NCBI RefSeq assembly: GCF_029227915.1
Contig: NC_079876.1
Span: 126,001 to 190,000 of the forward strand
DNA from: Hydractinia symbiolongicarpus
Taxonomy: Eukaryota; Cnidaria; Hydrozoa; Anthoathecata; Hydractiniidae
Reading direction: 5' to 3'
DNA length: 64,000 bases
The translations under genes were made by a program, and so were the position numbers. Numbering within the stretch: position 1 is the stretch's first letter; each line of letters starts with the position of its first letter. Of the stretch, positions 23,656 through 37,200 are shown one piece after another. The notes beneath the pieces are model-generated. The model worked only from the letters and a program-made list of their open reading frames with translations, made no database searches and was not told where the DNA came from.

Positions 23656-25888
23656 TTTTTTTGTATACTTTTGACTATACGGGCCAAGCCGGGATTTACG
23701 GGAAATCGCGGGTTTTCGTTTGCCGGCGATTAAACTTCTTTTATTCAGCGTCTCATCAAAAATGAAAACATTTTTAAAAGCTACAAGTCTTATGCGTTTT
23801 AGTGGTGAAAAAATAATTTAAAAAATCGTTCTGGAAATGAGTTTACTCCCTGGGTACCTTCTTTGTATACTTTTGACTATACGGGCCGAGTCCGGGATTT
23901 ACGGGAAATCGCAGGTTTTCGTTTGCCGGCGATTAAACTTCTTTTATTCAGCGTCTCATCAAAAATGAAAACATTTTTGAAAACTACAAGTCTCATGCAT
24001 TTTAGTGGTGAAAAAATAATTTAAAAATTCGTTCGGGAAATGCGTTTACTCACTGGGTACTTTCCTTGTATACTTTTGACTATACGGGCCGAGTCCGGGA
24101 TTTACGGGAAATTGCGGATTTTCGTTTGCCGGCGATTAAACATCTTTTATTCAGCGTCTCATCAAAAACGAAAACATTTTTAAAAACTACAAGTCCCATG
24201 GGCTTTAGTGGTGAAATAATAATTTAAAAAATCGTTTGGGAAATGAGTTTACTCCCTGGGTCCTTTCTTTGTATACTTTTGACTATACGGGCCGAGGTCA
24301 GGATTTACGGGAAATCGCAGGTTTTCGTTTGCCGGCGATTAAACTTCTTTTATTCAGCGTCTCATTAAAAATGAAAACATTTTTGAAAACTACAAGTCTC
24401 ATGCGTTTTAGTGGTGAAAAAATAATTTAAAAAATCGTTCGGGAAATGAGTTTACTCCCTGGGTACTTTCTTTGTATACTTTTGAGTATACGGGCCGAGT
24501 CCGGGCTTTACGGGAAATCGCAGGTTTTCGTTTGCCGGCGATTAAACTTCTTTTATCCAGCGTCTCATCAAAAATGAAAACATTTTTGAAAACTACAAAG
24601 TGTCATGCGTTTTAGTGGTGAAAAGATAATTTAAAAAATCGTTTTGGAAATGGGTTTACTCACAGGGTACTTTCTTTGTATACATTCGACTATACGGGCC
24701 AAGCCCGGGATTTACGGGAAATCGCGGGTTTTCGTTTGCCAGCGATTAAACCACTTTCATTAAGCGTCTCATTAAAAATGAAAACATTTTTGAAAACTGC
24801 AAGTCTCATGCGTTTTAGTGGTGAAAAAATAATTTAAAAAATCGTTCGGGAAATGAGTTTACACCCTGGGTACTTTCTTTGTATACTTTTGACTATACGG
24901 GCCGAGTCCGGGATTTACGGGAAATCGCAGGTTTTCGTTTGCCGGCGATTAAACTTCTTTTATTTAGCGTCTAATCAAAAATAAAAACATTTTTGAAAAC
25001 TACAAGTCCCATGGGCTTTAGTGATGAAATAATAATTTAAAAAATCGTTTGGGAAATGAGTTTACTCCCTGGGTACTTTCTTTGCATACTTTTGACTATA
25101 CGGGCCGAGGTCAGGATTTACGGGAAATCGCAGGTTTTCGTTTACCGGCGATTAAACTTCTTTTATTCAGCGTCTCATTAAAAATGAAAACATTTTTGAA
25201 AACTACAAGTCTCATGCGTTTTAGTGGTGAAAAAATAATTTAAAAAATCGTTCTGGAAATGAGTTTACTCCCTGGGTACCTTCTTTGTATACTTTTGACT
25301 ATACGGGCCGAGTCCGGGATTTACGGGAAATCGCAAGTTTTCGTTTGCCGGCGATTAAACTTCTTTTATTCAGCGTCTCATCAAAAATGAAAACATTTTT
25401 GAAAACTACAAGTCTCATGCGTTTTAGTGGTGAAAAAATAATTTAAAAATTCGTTCGGGAAATGCGTTTACTCACTGGGTACTTTCCTTGTATACTTTTG
25501 ACTATACGGGCCGAGTCCGGAATTTACGGGAAATCGCGGATTTTCGTTTGCCGGCGATTAAACATCTTTTATTCAGCGTCTCATCAAAAATGAAAACATT
25601 TTTAAAAACTACAAGTCCCATGGGCTTTAGTGGTGAAATAATAATTTAAAAAATCGTTTGGGAAATGAGTTTACTCCCTGGGTCCTTTCTTTGTATACTT
25701 TTGACTATACGGGCCGAGGTCAGGATTTACGGGAAATCGCAGGTTTTCGTTTGCCGGCGATTAAACTTCTTTTATTCAGCGTCTCATTAAAAATGAAAAC
25801 ATTTTTGAAAACTACAAGTCTCATGCGTTTTAGTGGTGAAAAAATAATTTAAAAAATCGTTAGGGAAATGAGTTTACTCCCTGGGTAC
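23656..25888 (+). repeat. 11/12-mer HOR, unit 5 (2,233 bp, 11 monomers)
   Basis: Exactly 11 x 203 bp. TTATCCAGCG at 22320 recurs at 24553, and the GTTTACCGGCG allele is shared near 22911 and 25144. Identity to the previous unit is very high on the left and lower after about 25300, for example AATCGCAAGTTTTCG and GTCCGGAATTT. Confidence 0.85.
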
Positions 25889-27477
25889 TTTCTTTGTATA
25901 CTTTTGACTATACGGGCCAAGCTGGGATTTACGGGAAATCGCGGGTTTTCGTTTGCCGGCGATTAAACTTCTTTTATTCAGCGTCTCATCAAAAATGAAA
26001 ACATTTTTAAAAGCTACAAGTCTTATGCGTTTTAGTGGTGAAAAAATAATTTAAAAAATCGTTCTGGAAATGAGTTTACTCCCTGGGTACTTTCTTTGTA
26101 TACATTGGACTATACGGGCCGAGTCCAGGATTTACGGGAAATCGCAGGTTTTCGTTTGCCGGCGATTAAACTTCTTTTATTCAGCGTCTCATCAAAAATG
26201 AAAACATTTTTGAAAACTACAAGTCTCATGCGTTTTAGTGGTGAAAAAAAAATTTAAAAAATCGTTCGGGAAATGAGTTTACTCCCTGGGTACTTTCTTT
26301 GTATACATTCGACTATACGGGCCGAGTCCAGGATTTACGGGAAATCGCAGGTTTTCGTTTGCCGGCGATTAAACTTCTTTTATTCAGCGTCTCAACAAAA
26401 ATAAAAACATTTTTGAAAACTACAAGTCTCAAGCGTTTTAGTGGTGAGAAAATAATTAAAAAAATCGTTCGGGAAATGAGCTTACTCCCTGGGTACTTTC
26501 TTTGTATACTTTTGACTATGCGGGCCGAGTCTGGGATTTACGGGAAATCGCGGGTTTTCCTTTGCCGGCGATTAAACCACTTTTATTAAGCGTCTCATCA
26601 AAAATGAAAACATTTCTGAAAACTACAAGTCTCATGCGTTTTAGTGGTGAAAAAATAATTCAAAAATTCGTTTGGGAAATGAGTTTACTCACTGGGTACT
26701 TTCCTTGTATACTTTTAACTATACGGGCCGAGTCCGGGATTTACGGGAAATCGCGGGTTTTCGTTTGCCGGCGATTAACCTCTTTTATTCAGCGTCTCAT
26801 CGAAAATGAAAACATTTTTAAAAACTACAAGTCTCATGGGCTTTAGTGGTGAAATAATAATTTAAAAAATCGTTTGGGAAATGAGTTTACTCCCTGGGTA
26901 CTTTCTTTGTATACTTTTGAGTATACGGGCCGAGTCCGGGCTTTACGGGAAATCGCAGGTTTTCGTTTGCCGGCGATTAAACTTCTTTTATCCAGCGTCT
27001 CATCAAAAATGAAAACATTTTTGAAAACTACAAAGTGTCATGCGTTTTAGTGGTGAAAAGATAATTTAAAAAATGGTTGTGGAAATGGGTTTACTCACAG
27101 GGTACTTTCTTTGTGTACATTCGACTATACGGGCCAAGCCCGGGATTTACGGGAAATCGCGGGTTTTCGTTTGCCAGCGATTAAACCACTTTCATTAAGC
27201 GTCTCATCAAAAATGAAAACATTTCTGAAAACTACAAGTCTCATGCGTTTTAGTGGTGAAAAAATAATTTAAAAAATCGTTCGGGAAATGAGTTTACTCA
27301 CTGGGTACTTTGCTTGTATACTTTTAACTATACGGGCCGAGTCCGGGATTTACAGGAAATCGCGGGTTTTCGTTTGCCGGCGATTAAACTTCTTTTATTC
27401 AGCGTCTCATCAAAAATGAAAACATTTTTAAAAACTGCAAGTCTCATGGGCTTTAGTGGTGAAATAATAATTTAAAA
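25889..27477 (+). repeat. Transitional satellite segment
   Basis: The seven-T run is lost here (TTTCTTTG is back) and monomers mix markers of the 11/12-mer block (GGGCCAAGCTGGG, AAAAGCTACAAG, TTATCCAGCG at 26988) with those of the following 6-mer block (CTATGCGGGCC, TTTTCCTTTGCCGG). Two monomers have lost the usual TAATTTAA stop context (AATTAAAAAAATCG near 26452, AATAATTCAAAAATTCG near 26655), which opens longer fortuitous reading frames. Nothing but satellite is seen. Confidence 0.75.
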
Positions 27478-27658
27478 AATCGTTCGGGAAATGAGTTTAC
27501 ACCCTGGGTACTTTCTTTGTATACTTTTGACTATAGGAAATCGCAGGTTTTCGTTTGCCGGCGATTAAACTTCTTTTATTCAGCGTCTCATCAAGAATAA
27601 AAACATTTTTGAAAACTACAAGTCTCATGCGTTTTAGTGGTGAAAAAATAATTTAAAA
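27478..27658 (+). repeat. 181-bp monomer with 22-bp deletion, first copy
   Basis: CTATA is joined directly to GGAAATCGC, whereas full monomers have 22 more bases (CGGGCC through TTTACG) between them. The loss removes about two of the ~10-bp CGGG units and the left GATTT arm. The same deletion occurs in four other monomers downstream, always with identical endpoints, so it arose once and spread. Confidence 0.93.
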
Positions 27659-27916
27659 AATCGTTCGGGAAATGAGTTTACTCCCTGGGTACTTTCTTTG
27701 TATACTTTTGACTATGCGGGCCGAGTCCGGGATTTACGGAAAGTTGCGGGTTTTCGTTTGCCGGCGATTAAACTTCTTTTATTCAGCGTCTCATCAAAAA
27801 TGAAAACATTTTTAAAAACTACAAGTCTCATGGGTTTTAGTGGTGAAATAATAATTTAAGAAATCGTTCGGGAAATGAGTTTACTCCCTGGGTACTTTCT
27901 TTGTATACTTTTGACT

Positions 27917-29090
27917 ATGCGGGCCGAGTCCGGGATTTACGGGAAATCGCGGGTTTTCCTTTGCCGGCGATTAAACCACTTTCATTAAGCGTCTCATCAA
28001 AAATGAAAACATTTCTGAAAACTACAAGTCTCATGCGTTTTAGTGGTGAAAAAATAATTTAAAAATTCGTTCGGGAAATGAGTTTACTCACTGGGTACTT
28101 TCCTTGTATACTTTTGACTATACGGGCCGAGTCCGGGATTTACGGAAAGTTGCGGGTTTTCGTTTGCCGGCGATTAAACTTCTTTTATTCAGCGTCTCAT
28201 CAAAAATGAAAACATTTTTAAAAACTACAAGTCTCATGGGCTTTATTGGTGAAATAATAATTTGAAAAATCGTTCGGGAAATGAGTTTACACCCTGGGTA
28301 CTTTCTTTGTATACTTTTGACTATGCCGGCCGAGTCCGGGATTTACGGGAAATCGCGGGTTTTCCTTTGCCGGCGATTAAACCACTTTCATTAAGCGTCT
28401 CATCAAAAATGAAAACATTTCTGAAAACTACAAGTCTCATGCGTTTTAGTGGTGAAAAAATAATTTAAAAATTCGTTCGGGAAATGAGTTTACTCACTGG
28501 GTACTTTCCTTGTATACTTTTGACTATACGGGCCGAGTCCTGGATTTACGGGAAGTTGCGGGTTTTCGTTTGCCGGCGATTAAACTTCTTTTATTCAGCG
28601 TCTCATCAAAAATGAAAACATTTTTAAAAACTACAAGTCTCATGGGTTTTAGTGGTGAAATAATAATTTAAAAAATCGTTCGGGAAATGAGTTTACACCC
28701 TGGGTAATTTCTTTGTATACTTTTGACTATAGGAAATCGCAGGTTTTCGTTTGCCGGCGATTAAACTTCTTTTATTCAGCGTCTCATCAAAAATGAAAAC
28801 ATTTTTAAAAACTGCAAGTCTCATGGGCTTTAGTGGTGAAATAATAATTTAAAAAATCGTTCGGGAAATGAATTTACACCCTGGGTACTTTCTTTGTATA
28901 CTTTTGACTATAGGAAATCGCAGGTTTTCGTTTGCCGGCGATTAAACTTCTTTTATTCAGCGTTTCATCAAAAATAAAAACATTTTTGAAAACTACAAGT
29001 CTCATGCGTTTTAGTGGTGAAAAAATAATTTAAAAAATCGTTCGGGAAATGAGTTTACTCCCTGGGTACTTTCTTTGTATACTTTTGACT
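27917..29090 (+). repeat. 6-mer HOR, 1,174-bp unit 1
   Basis: Cut at the ATGCGGGCCGAGT allele. Length is 6 x 203 minus 2 x 22. The order is a TTTTCCTTTGCCGG/CACTTTCATTA monomer, a GAAAGTTGCGGG monomer with TTTATTGGTG and TAATTTGAAAAATCG, a CTATGCCGGCC monomer, a GTCCTGG monomer and two 22-bp-deleted monomers (28674-29035). Confidence 0.9.
28674..29035 (+). repeat. Pair of adjacent 22-bp-deleted monomers, HOR unit 1
   Basis: Two consecutive 181-bp monomers, with deletion junctions at 28731 and 28912. The first has GGGTAATTTC and the second GTTTCATCAAAAATAAAAAC, so they are distinct descendants of one deleted ancestor rather than a fresh monomer duplication. Confidence 0.92.
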
Positions 29091-30264
29091 ATGCGGGCCG
29101 AGTCTGGGATTTACGGGAAATCGCGGGTTTTCCTTTGCCGGCGATTAAACCACTTTCATTAAGCGTCTCATCAAAAATGAAAACATTTCTGAAAACTACA
29201 AGTCTCATGCGTTTTAGTGGTGAAAAAATAATTTAAAAATTCGTTCGGGAAATGAGTTTACTCACTGGGTACTTTCCTTGTATACTTTTGACTATACGGG
29301 CCGAGTCCGGGATTTACGGAAAGTTGCGGGTTTTCGTTTGCCGGCGATTAAACTTCTTTTATTCAGCGTCTCATCAAAAATGAAAACATTTTTAAAAACT
29401 ACAAGTCTCATGGGCTTTATTGGTGAAATAATAATTTGAAAAATCGTTCGGGAAATGAGTTTACACCCTGGGTACTTTCTTTGTATACTTTTGACTATGC
29501 CGGCCGAGTCCGGGATTTACGGGAAATCGCGGGTTTTCCTTTGCCGGCGATTAAACCACTTTCATTAAGCGTCTCATCAAAAATGAAAACATTTCTGAAA
29601 ACTACAAGTCTCATGCGTTTTAGTGGTGAAAAAATAATTTAAAAATTCGTTCGGGAAATGAGTTTACTCACTGGGTACTTTCCTTGTATACTTTTGACTA
29701 TACGGGCCGAGTCCTGGATTTACGGAAAGTTGCGGGTTTTCGTTTGCCGGCGATTAAACTTCATTTATTCAGCGTCTCATCAAAAATGAAAACATTTTTA
29801 AAAACTACAAGTCTCATGGGTTTTAGTGGTGAAATAATAATTTAAAAAATCGTTCGGGAAATGAGTTTACACCCTGGGTAATTTCTTTGTATACTTTTGA
29901 CTATAGGAAATCGCAGGTTTTCGTTTGCCGGCGATTAAACTTCTTTTATTCAGCGTCTCATCAAAAATGAAAACATTTTTAAAAACTGCAAGTCTCATGG
30001 GCTTTAGTGGTGAAATAATAATTTAAAAAATCGTTCGGGAAATGAGTTTACACCCTGGGTACTTTCTTTGTATACTTTTGACTATAGGAAATCGCAGGTT
30101 TTCGTTTGCCGGCGATTAAACTTCTTTTATTCAGCGTCTCATCAAAAATAAAAACATTTTTGAAAACTACAAGTCTCATGCGTTTTAGTGGTGAAAAAAT
30201 AATTTAAAAAATCGTTCGGGAAATGAGTTTACTCCCTGGGTACTTTCTTTGTATACTTTTGACT
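29091..30264 (+). repeat. 6-mer HOR, 1,174-bp unit 2
   Basis: Repeats the previous unit at an offset of exactly 1,174 bp: CTATGCCGGCC near 28322 and 29496, GTCCTGG near 28537 and 29711, ACTGCAAG near 28812 and 29986. A third partial copy continues to about 30600. The unit is almost identical to unit 1; differences include GGAAGTTGC versus GAAAGTTGC and TTCATTTATTC versus TTCTTTTATTC. Confidence 0.9.
29848..30209 (+). repeat. Pair of adjacent 22-bp-deleted monomers, HOR unit 2
   Basis: Same pair as at 28674-29035, displaced by 1,174 bp, with the GGGTAATTTC marker kept in the first member. The second member has CGTCTCATC where its counterpart has CGTTTCATC. Confidence 0.92.
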
Positions 30265-30621
30265 ATGCGGGCCGAGTCTGGGATTTACGGGAAATCGCGG
30301 GTTTTCCTTTGCCGGCGATTAAACCACTTTCATTAAGCGTCTCATCAAAAATGAAAACATTTCTGAAAACTACAAGTCTCGTGCGTTTTAGTGGTGAAAA
30401 AATAATTTAAAAATTCGTTCGGGAAATGAGTTTACTCACTGGGTACTTTCCTTGTATACTTTTGACTATACGGGCCGAGTCCGGGATTTACGGAAAGTTG
30501 CGGGTTTTCGTTTGCCGGCGATTAAACTTCTTTTATTCAGCGTCTCATCAAAAATGAAAACATTTCTGAAAACTACAAGTCTCATGCGTTTTAGTGGTGA
30601 AAAAATAATTTAAAAATTCGT

Positions 30622-33600
30622 TTGGGAAATGAGTTTACTCACTGGGTGCTTTCTTTGTATACTTTTAACTATACGGGCCGAGTCCGGGATTTACGGGTAA
30701 TCGCGGGTTTTCGTTTGCGGGCGATTAAATATATTTTATTCAGCGTCTCATCAAAAATGAAAACAATTTTAAAAACTACAAGTCTCATGGGCTTTAGTGG
30801 TGAAATAATAATTTAAAAAATCGTTTGGGAAATGAGTTTACTCCCTGGGTACTTTCTTTGTATACTTTTGAGTATATGGGCCGAGTCCAGGATTTACAGG
30901 AAATCGCAGGTTTTCGTTTGCCGGCAATTAAACTTCTTTTATTCAGCGTCTCATCAAAAATGAAAACATTTTTGAAAACTACAAGTCTCATGCGTTTTAG
31001 TGGTGAAAAAATAATTTAAAAAATCGTTCGGAAAATGAGTTTACTCCATGGGTACTTTCTTTGTATACTTTTGACTATACGGGCCGAGTCCGGGATTTAC
31101 GGGAAGTCGCGGGTTTTCGTTTGCCGGCGATTAAACTTCTTTTATTCAGCGTCTCATCAAAAATGAAAACATTTTTAAAAACTACAAGTCTCATGGGCTT
31201 TAGTGGTGAAATAATAATTTAAAAAATCGTTCGAGAAATGAGTTTACACCCTGGGTACTTTCTTTGTAAATTTTTGACTATACGGGCCGAGTCCAGGATT
31301 TACAGGAAATCGCAGGTTTTCGTTTGCCGGCGATTAAACTTCTTTTATTCAGCGTCTCATCAAAAATAAAAACATTTTTGAAAACTACAAGTCTCATGCG
31401 TTTTAGTGGTGAAAAAATAATTTAAAAAATCGTTCGGGAAATGAGTTTACTCCCTGGGTACTTTCTTTGTATACTTTTGACTATGCGGGCCGAGTCCGGG
31501 ATTTACGGGAAATCGCGGGTTTTCCTTTGCCGGCGATTAAACCACTTTCATTAAGCGTCTCATCAAAAATGAAAACATTTCTGAAAACTACAAGTCTCAT
31601 GCGTTTTAGTTGTGAAAAAATAATTTAAATATTCGTTCGGGAAATGAGTTTACTCACTGGGTACATTCCTTGTATACTTTTAACTATACGGGCCGAGTCC
31701 GGGATTTACGGAAAATCGCGGGTTTTCGTTTGCCGGCGATTAAACATATTTTATTCAGCGTCTCATCAAAAATGAAAACATTTTTAAAAACTAAAAGTCT
31801 CATGGGCTTTAGTGGTGAAATAATAATTTAAAAAATCGTTTGGGAAATGAGTTTACTCCCTGGGTACTTTCTTTGTATACTTTTGAGTATACGGGCCGAG
31901 TCCAGGATTTACAGGAAATCGCAGGTTTTCGTTTGCCGGCAATTAAACTTCTTTTATTCAGCGTCTCATCAAAAATGAAAACATTATTGAAAACTACAAG
32001 TCTTATGCGTTTTAGTGGTGAAAAAATAATTTAAAAATTCGTTCGGGAAATGAGTTTACTCACTGGGTACTTTCCTTGTATACTTTTAACTATACGGGCC
32101 GAGTCCGGGATTTACGGGAAATCGCGGGTTTTCGTTTGCCGGCGATTAAACTTCTTTTATTCAGCGTCTCATCAAAAATGAAAACATTTTTAAAAACTAC
32201 AAGTGTCATGGGCTTTAGTGGTGAAATAATAATTTAAAAAATCGTTTGGGAAATGAGTTTACTCCCTGGGTACTTTCTTTGTATACTTTTGACTATACGG
32301 GCGGAGTCCGGGATTTACTGGAAATCGCATGTTTTCGTTTGCCGGCGATTAAACTTCTTTTATTCAGCGTCTCATCAAAAATGACAACATTTTTGAAAAC
32401 TACAAGTCTCATGCGTTTTAGTGGTGAAAAAATAATTTAAAAAATCGTTCGGGAAATGAGTTTACACCCTGGGTACTTTCTTTGTATACTTTTGACTATA
32501 AGGGCCGAGTCCGGGATATACGGGAAATCGCGGGTTTTCGTTTGCCGGCGATTAAACCTCTTTTATTCAGCGTCTCATCAAAAATGAAAACATTTTTAAA
32601 AACTACAAGTCTCATGCGTTTTAGTGGAGAAAAAATAATTTAAAAATTCGTTCGGGAAATAAGTTTACTCACTGGGTACTTTCCTTGTATACTTTTGACT
32701 ATACGGGCCGAGTCCGGGAGTTACGGGAAATCGCAGGTTTTCGTTTGCCAGCGATTAAACTTCTTATATTCTGCGTCTTATCAAAATTGAAAACATTTTT
32801 AAAAACTACAAGTCTCATGCGTTTTAGTGGTGAAAAAATAATTTAAAAAATCGTTCTGGAAATGAGTTTACACCATGGGTACTTTCTTTGTATACTTTTG
32901 ACTATACGGGCCGAGTCCGGGATTTACGGGAAATCGCAGGTTTTCGCTTGCCGGCGATTAAACTTCTTTTATTCAGCGTCTCATCAAAAATGAAAACATT
33001 TTTGAAAACTACAAGTCTGATGCGTTTTAGTGGTGAAAAAATAATTTAAAAATTCGTTCGGGAAATGAGTTTACTTACTGGGTACTTTCCTTGTATACTT
33101 TTGACTATACGGGCCGAGTCCGGGATTTACAGGAAATCGCGGGTTTTCGTTTGCCGGCGATTAAACATATTTTATTCAGCGTCTCATCAAAAATGAAAAC
33201 ATTTTTAAAAACTACAAGTGTCATGGGCTTTAGTGGTGAAATAATAATTTAAAAAATCGTTTGGGAAATAAGTTTACTCCCTGGGTACTTTCTTTGTATA
33301 CTTTTGACTATACGGGCCGAGTCCGGGATTTACTGGAAATCGCATGTTTTCGTTTGCCGGCGATTAAACTTCTTTTATTCAGCGTCTCATCAAAAATGAA
33401 AACATTTTTGAAAACTACAAGTCTCATGCGTTTTAGTGGTGAAAAAATAATTTAAAAAATCGTTCGGGAAATGAGTTTACACCCTGGGTACTTTCTTTGT
33501 ATACTTTTGACTATAAGGGCCGAGTCCGGGATTTACGGGAAATCGCAGGTTTTCGTTTGCCAGCGATTAAACTTCTTTTATTCAGCGTCTCATCAAAAAT

Positions 33601-34275
33601 GAAAACATTTTTAAAAACTAAAAGTCTCATGCGTTTTAGTGGAGAAAAAATAATTTAAAAATTCGTTCGGGAAATAAGTTTACTCACTGGGTACTTTCCT
33701 TGTATACTTTTGACTATACGGGCCGAGTCCGGGATTTACGGAAAATCGCAGGTTTTCGTTTGCCAGCGATTAAACTTCTTATATTCTGCGTCTCATCAAA
33801 ATTGAAAACATTTTTAAAAACTGCAAGTCTCTTGCGTTTTAGTGGTGAAAAAATAATTTAAAAAATCGTTCGGGAAATGAGTTTACACCCTGGGTACTTT
33901 CATTGTATACTTTTGACTATACGGGCGGAGTCCAGGATTTACGGGAAATCGCAGGTTTTCGTTTGCCGGCGATTAAACTTCTTTTATTCAGCGTCTCATC
34001 AAAAATGAAAACATTTTTAAAAAATACAAGTCTCATGCGTTTTAGTGGAGAAAAAATAATTTAAAAATTCGTTCAGGAAATAAGTTTACTCACTGGGTAC
34101 TTTCCTTGTATACTTTTGACTATACGGGCCGAGTCCGGGATTTACGGGAAATCGCAGGTTTTCGTTTGCCAGCGATTAAACTTCTTATATTCTGCGTCTC
34201 ATCAAAATTGAAAACATTTTTAAAAACTACAAGTCTCATTCGTTTTAGTGGTGAAAAAATAATTTAAAAAATCGT
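30622..34275 (+). repeat. 5-mer HOR zone (1,015-bp period)
   Basis: Monomers at 30825 and 31840 (GAGTATA, GTCCAGGATTTACAGG, CGGCAATTAAAC) and their left neighbours (TTTTAACTATACG with ATATTTTATTC) repeat at 1,015 bp, which is 5 x 203. Monomers at 32246 and 33261 (TTTACTGGAAATCGCATG) and the next three (CTATAAGGGCC; GAAATAAGT; TTTGCCAGCG with TTCTGCGTC and CAAAATTG) repeat at the same distance. The two pairs are different 5-mers. This zone introduces the TTCTGCGTC/CAAAATTG subfamily used in the rest of the window. Confidence 0.8.
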
Positions 34276-37200
34276 TCGGGAAATGAGTTTACACCCTGGG
34301 TACTTTCTTTGTATACTTTTGACTATACGGGCCGAGTCCGGGATTTATGGGAAATGGCAGGTTTTTGTTTGCCGGCGATTAAACTTCGTTTATTCAGCGT
34401 CTCATCAAAAATGAAAACATTTTTGAAAACTACAAGTCTCATGCGTTTTAGTGGTGAAAAAAAATTTTAAAAAATCGTTCGGGAAACGAGTTTACTCCCT
34501 GGGTACTTTCTTTGTATACTTTTGACTATAAGGGCCGAGTCCGGGATTTACGAGAAATCGCAGGTTTTCGTTTGCCAGCGATTAAACTTCTTATATTCTG
34601 CGTCTCATCAAAATTGAAAACATTTTTAAAAACTACAAGTCTGATGCGTTTTAGTGGTGAAAAAATAATTTAAAAAATCGTTCGGGAAATGAGTTTACAC
34701 CCTGGGTACTTTCTTTGTATACTTTTGACTATACGGGCCGAGTCCGGGATTTACGGGAAATCGCAGGTTTTCGCTTGCCGGCGATTAAACTTCTTTTATT
34801 CAGCGTTTCATCAAAAATGAAAACATTTTTGAAAACTACAAGTCTGATGCGTTTTAGTGGTGAAAAAATAATTTAAAAATTCGTTCGGGAAATGAGTTTA
34901 CTCACTGGGTACTTTCCTTGTATACTTTTGACTATACGGGCCGAGTCCGGGATTTACGGGAAATCGCGGGTTTTTGTTTGCCGGCGATAAAACATCTTTT
35001 ATTCAGCGTCTCATCAAAAATGAAAACATTTTTAAAAACTACAAGTCCCATGGGCTTTAGTGGTGAAATAATAATTTAAAAAATCGTTTGGGAAATGAGT
35101 TTACTCCGTGGGTACTTTCTTTGTATACTTTTGACTATACGGGCCGAGTCCAGGATTTACGGGAAATCGCAGGTTTTCGTTTGCCGGCGATTAAACTTCT
35201 TTTATTCAGCGTCTCATTAAAAATGAAAACATTTTTGAAAACTACAAGTCTCATGCGTTTTAGTGGTGAAAAAAAAATTTAAAAAATCGTTCGGGAAACG
35301 AGTTTACTCCCTGGGTACTTTCTTTGTATACTTTTGACTATAAGGGCCGAGTCCGGGATTTACGGGAAATCGCAGGTTTTCGTTTGCCGGCGATTAAACT
35401 TCTTTTATTCAGCGTCTCATCAAAAATGAAAACATTTTTAAAAACTACAAGTCTCATGCGTTTTAGTGGAGAAAAAATAATTTAAAAATTCGTTCGGGAA
35501 ATAAGTTTACTCACTGGGTACTTTCCTTGTATACTTTTGACTATACGGGCCGAGTCCGGGATTTACGGGAAATCGCAGGTTTTCGTTTGCCAGCGATTAA
35601 ACTTCTTATATTCTGCGTCTCATCAAAATTGAAAACATTTTTAAAAACTACAAGTCTCATGCGTTTTAGTGGTGAAAAAATAATTTAAAAAATCGTTCGG
35701 GAAATGAGTTTACACCCTGGGTACTTTCTTTGTATACTTTTGACTATACGGGCCGAGTCCGGGATTTACGGAAAATCGCAGGTTTTCGTTTGCCGGCGAT
35801 TAAACTTCTTTTATTCAGCGTCTCATCAAAAATGAAAACATTTTTGAAAACTACAAGTCTCATGCGTTTTAGTGGTGAAAAAATAATTTAAAAATTCGTT
35901 CGGGAAATGAGTTTACTCACTGGGTACTTTCCTTGTATAGTTTTGACTATACGGGCCGAGTCCGGGATTTACGGGAAATCGCGGGTTTTCGTTTGCCGGC
36001 GATTAAACATCTTTTATTCAGCGTCTCATCAAAAATGAAAACATTTTTAAAAACTAAAAGTCCCACGGGCTTTAGTGGTGAAATAATAATTTAAAAATTC
36101 GTTCGGGAAATAAGTTTACTCACTGGGTACTTTCCTTGTATACTTTTGACTATACGGGCCGAGTCCGGGATTTACGGGAAATCGCAGGTTTTCGTTTGCC
36201 AGCGATTAAACTTCTTATATTCCGCGTCTCATCAAAATTGAAAACATTTTTAAAAACTACAAGTCTGATGCGTTTTAGTGGTGAAAAAATAATTTAAAAA
36301 TTCGTTCGGGAAATGAGTTTACTCACTGGGTACTTTCCTTGTATACTTTTGACTATACGGGCCGAGTCCGGGATTTACGGGAAATCTTGGGTTTTCGTTT
36401 GCCGGCGATAAAACATCTTTTATTCAGCGTCTCATCAAAAATGAAAACATTTTTAAAAACTACAAGTCCCAAGGGCTTTAGTGGTGAAATAATAATTTAA
36501 AAAATCGTTTGGGAAATGAGTTTACTCCGTGGGTACTTTCTTTGTATACTTTTGACTATACGGGCCGAGTCCAGGATTTACGGGAAATAGCAGGTTTTCG
36601 TTTGCCAGCGATTAAACTTCTTATATTCTGCGTCTCATCAAAATTGAAAACATTTTTAAAAACTACAAGTCTGATGGGTTTTAGTGGTGAAAAAATAATT
36701 TAAAAATTCGTTCGGGAAATGAGTTTACTCACTGGGTACTTTCCTTGTATACTTTTGACTATACGGGCCGAGTCCGGGATTTACGGGAAATCTTGGGTTT
36801 TCGTTTGCCGGCGATAAAACATCTTTTATTCAGCGTCTCATCAAAAATGAAAACATTTTTAAAAACTACAAGTCCCATGGGCTTTAGTGGTGAAATAATA
36901 ATTTAAAAAATCGTTTGGGAAATGAGTTTACTCCGTGGGTACTTTCTTTGTATACTTTTGACTATACGGGCCGAGTCCAGGATTTACGGGAAATCGCAGG
37001 TTTTCGTTTGCCGGCGATTAAACTTCTTTTATTCAGCGTCTCATTAAAAATGAAAACATTTTTGAAAACTACAAGTCTCATGCGTTTTAGTGGTGAAAAA
37101 AAAATTTAAAAAATCGTTCGGGAAACGAGTTTACTCCCTGGGTACTTTCTTTGTATACTTTTGACTATAAGGGCCGAGTCCGGGATTTACGGGAAATCGC

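Noticed and set aside
26502-26846. Longer open frames of 91-121 codons (26299-26589, 26502-26846, 43824-44099, 44839-45114, 63513-63878)
   Set aside because: Produced by one-base indels or by loss of the TAATTTAA stop, which let the frame read into the next monomer. Each is a two-monomer read-through of the satellite.
30794-30991. Minus-strand frames of ~65 codons (also 53096-53293 and 60407-60604)
   Set aside because: Reverse-strand shadows of the same monomer, present only where a chance base removes a stop. No conservation beyond the DNA repeat.
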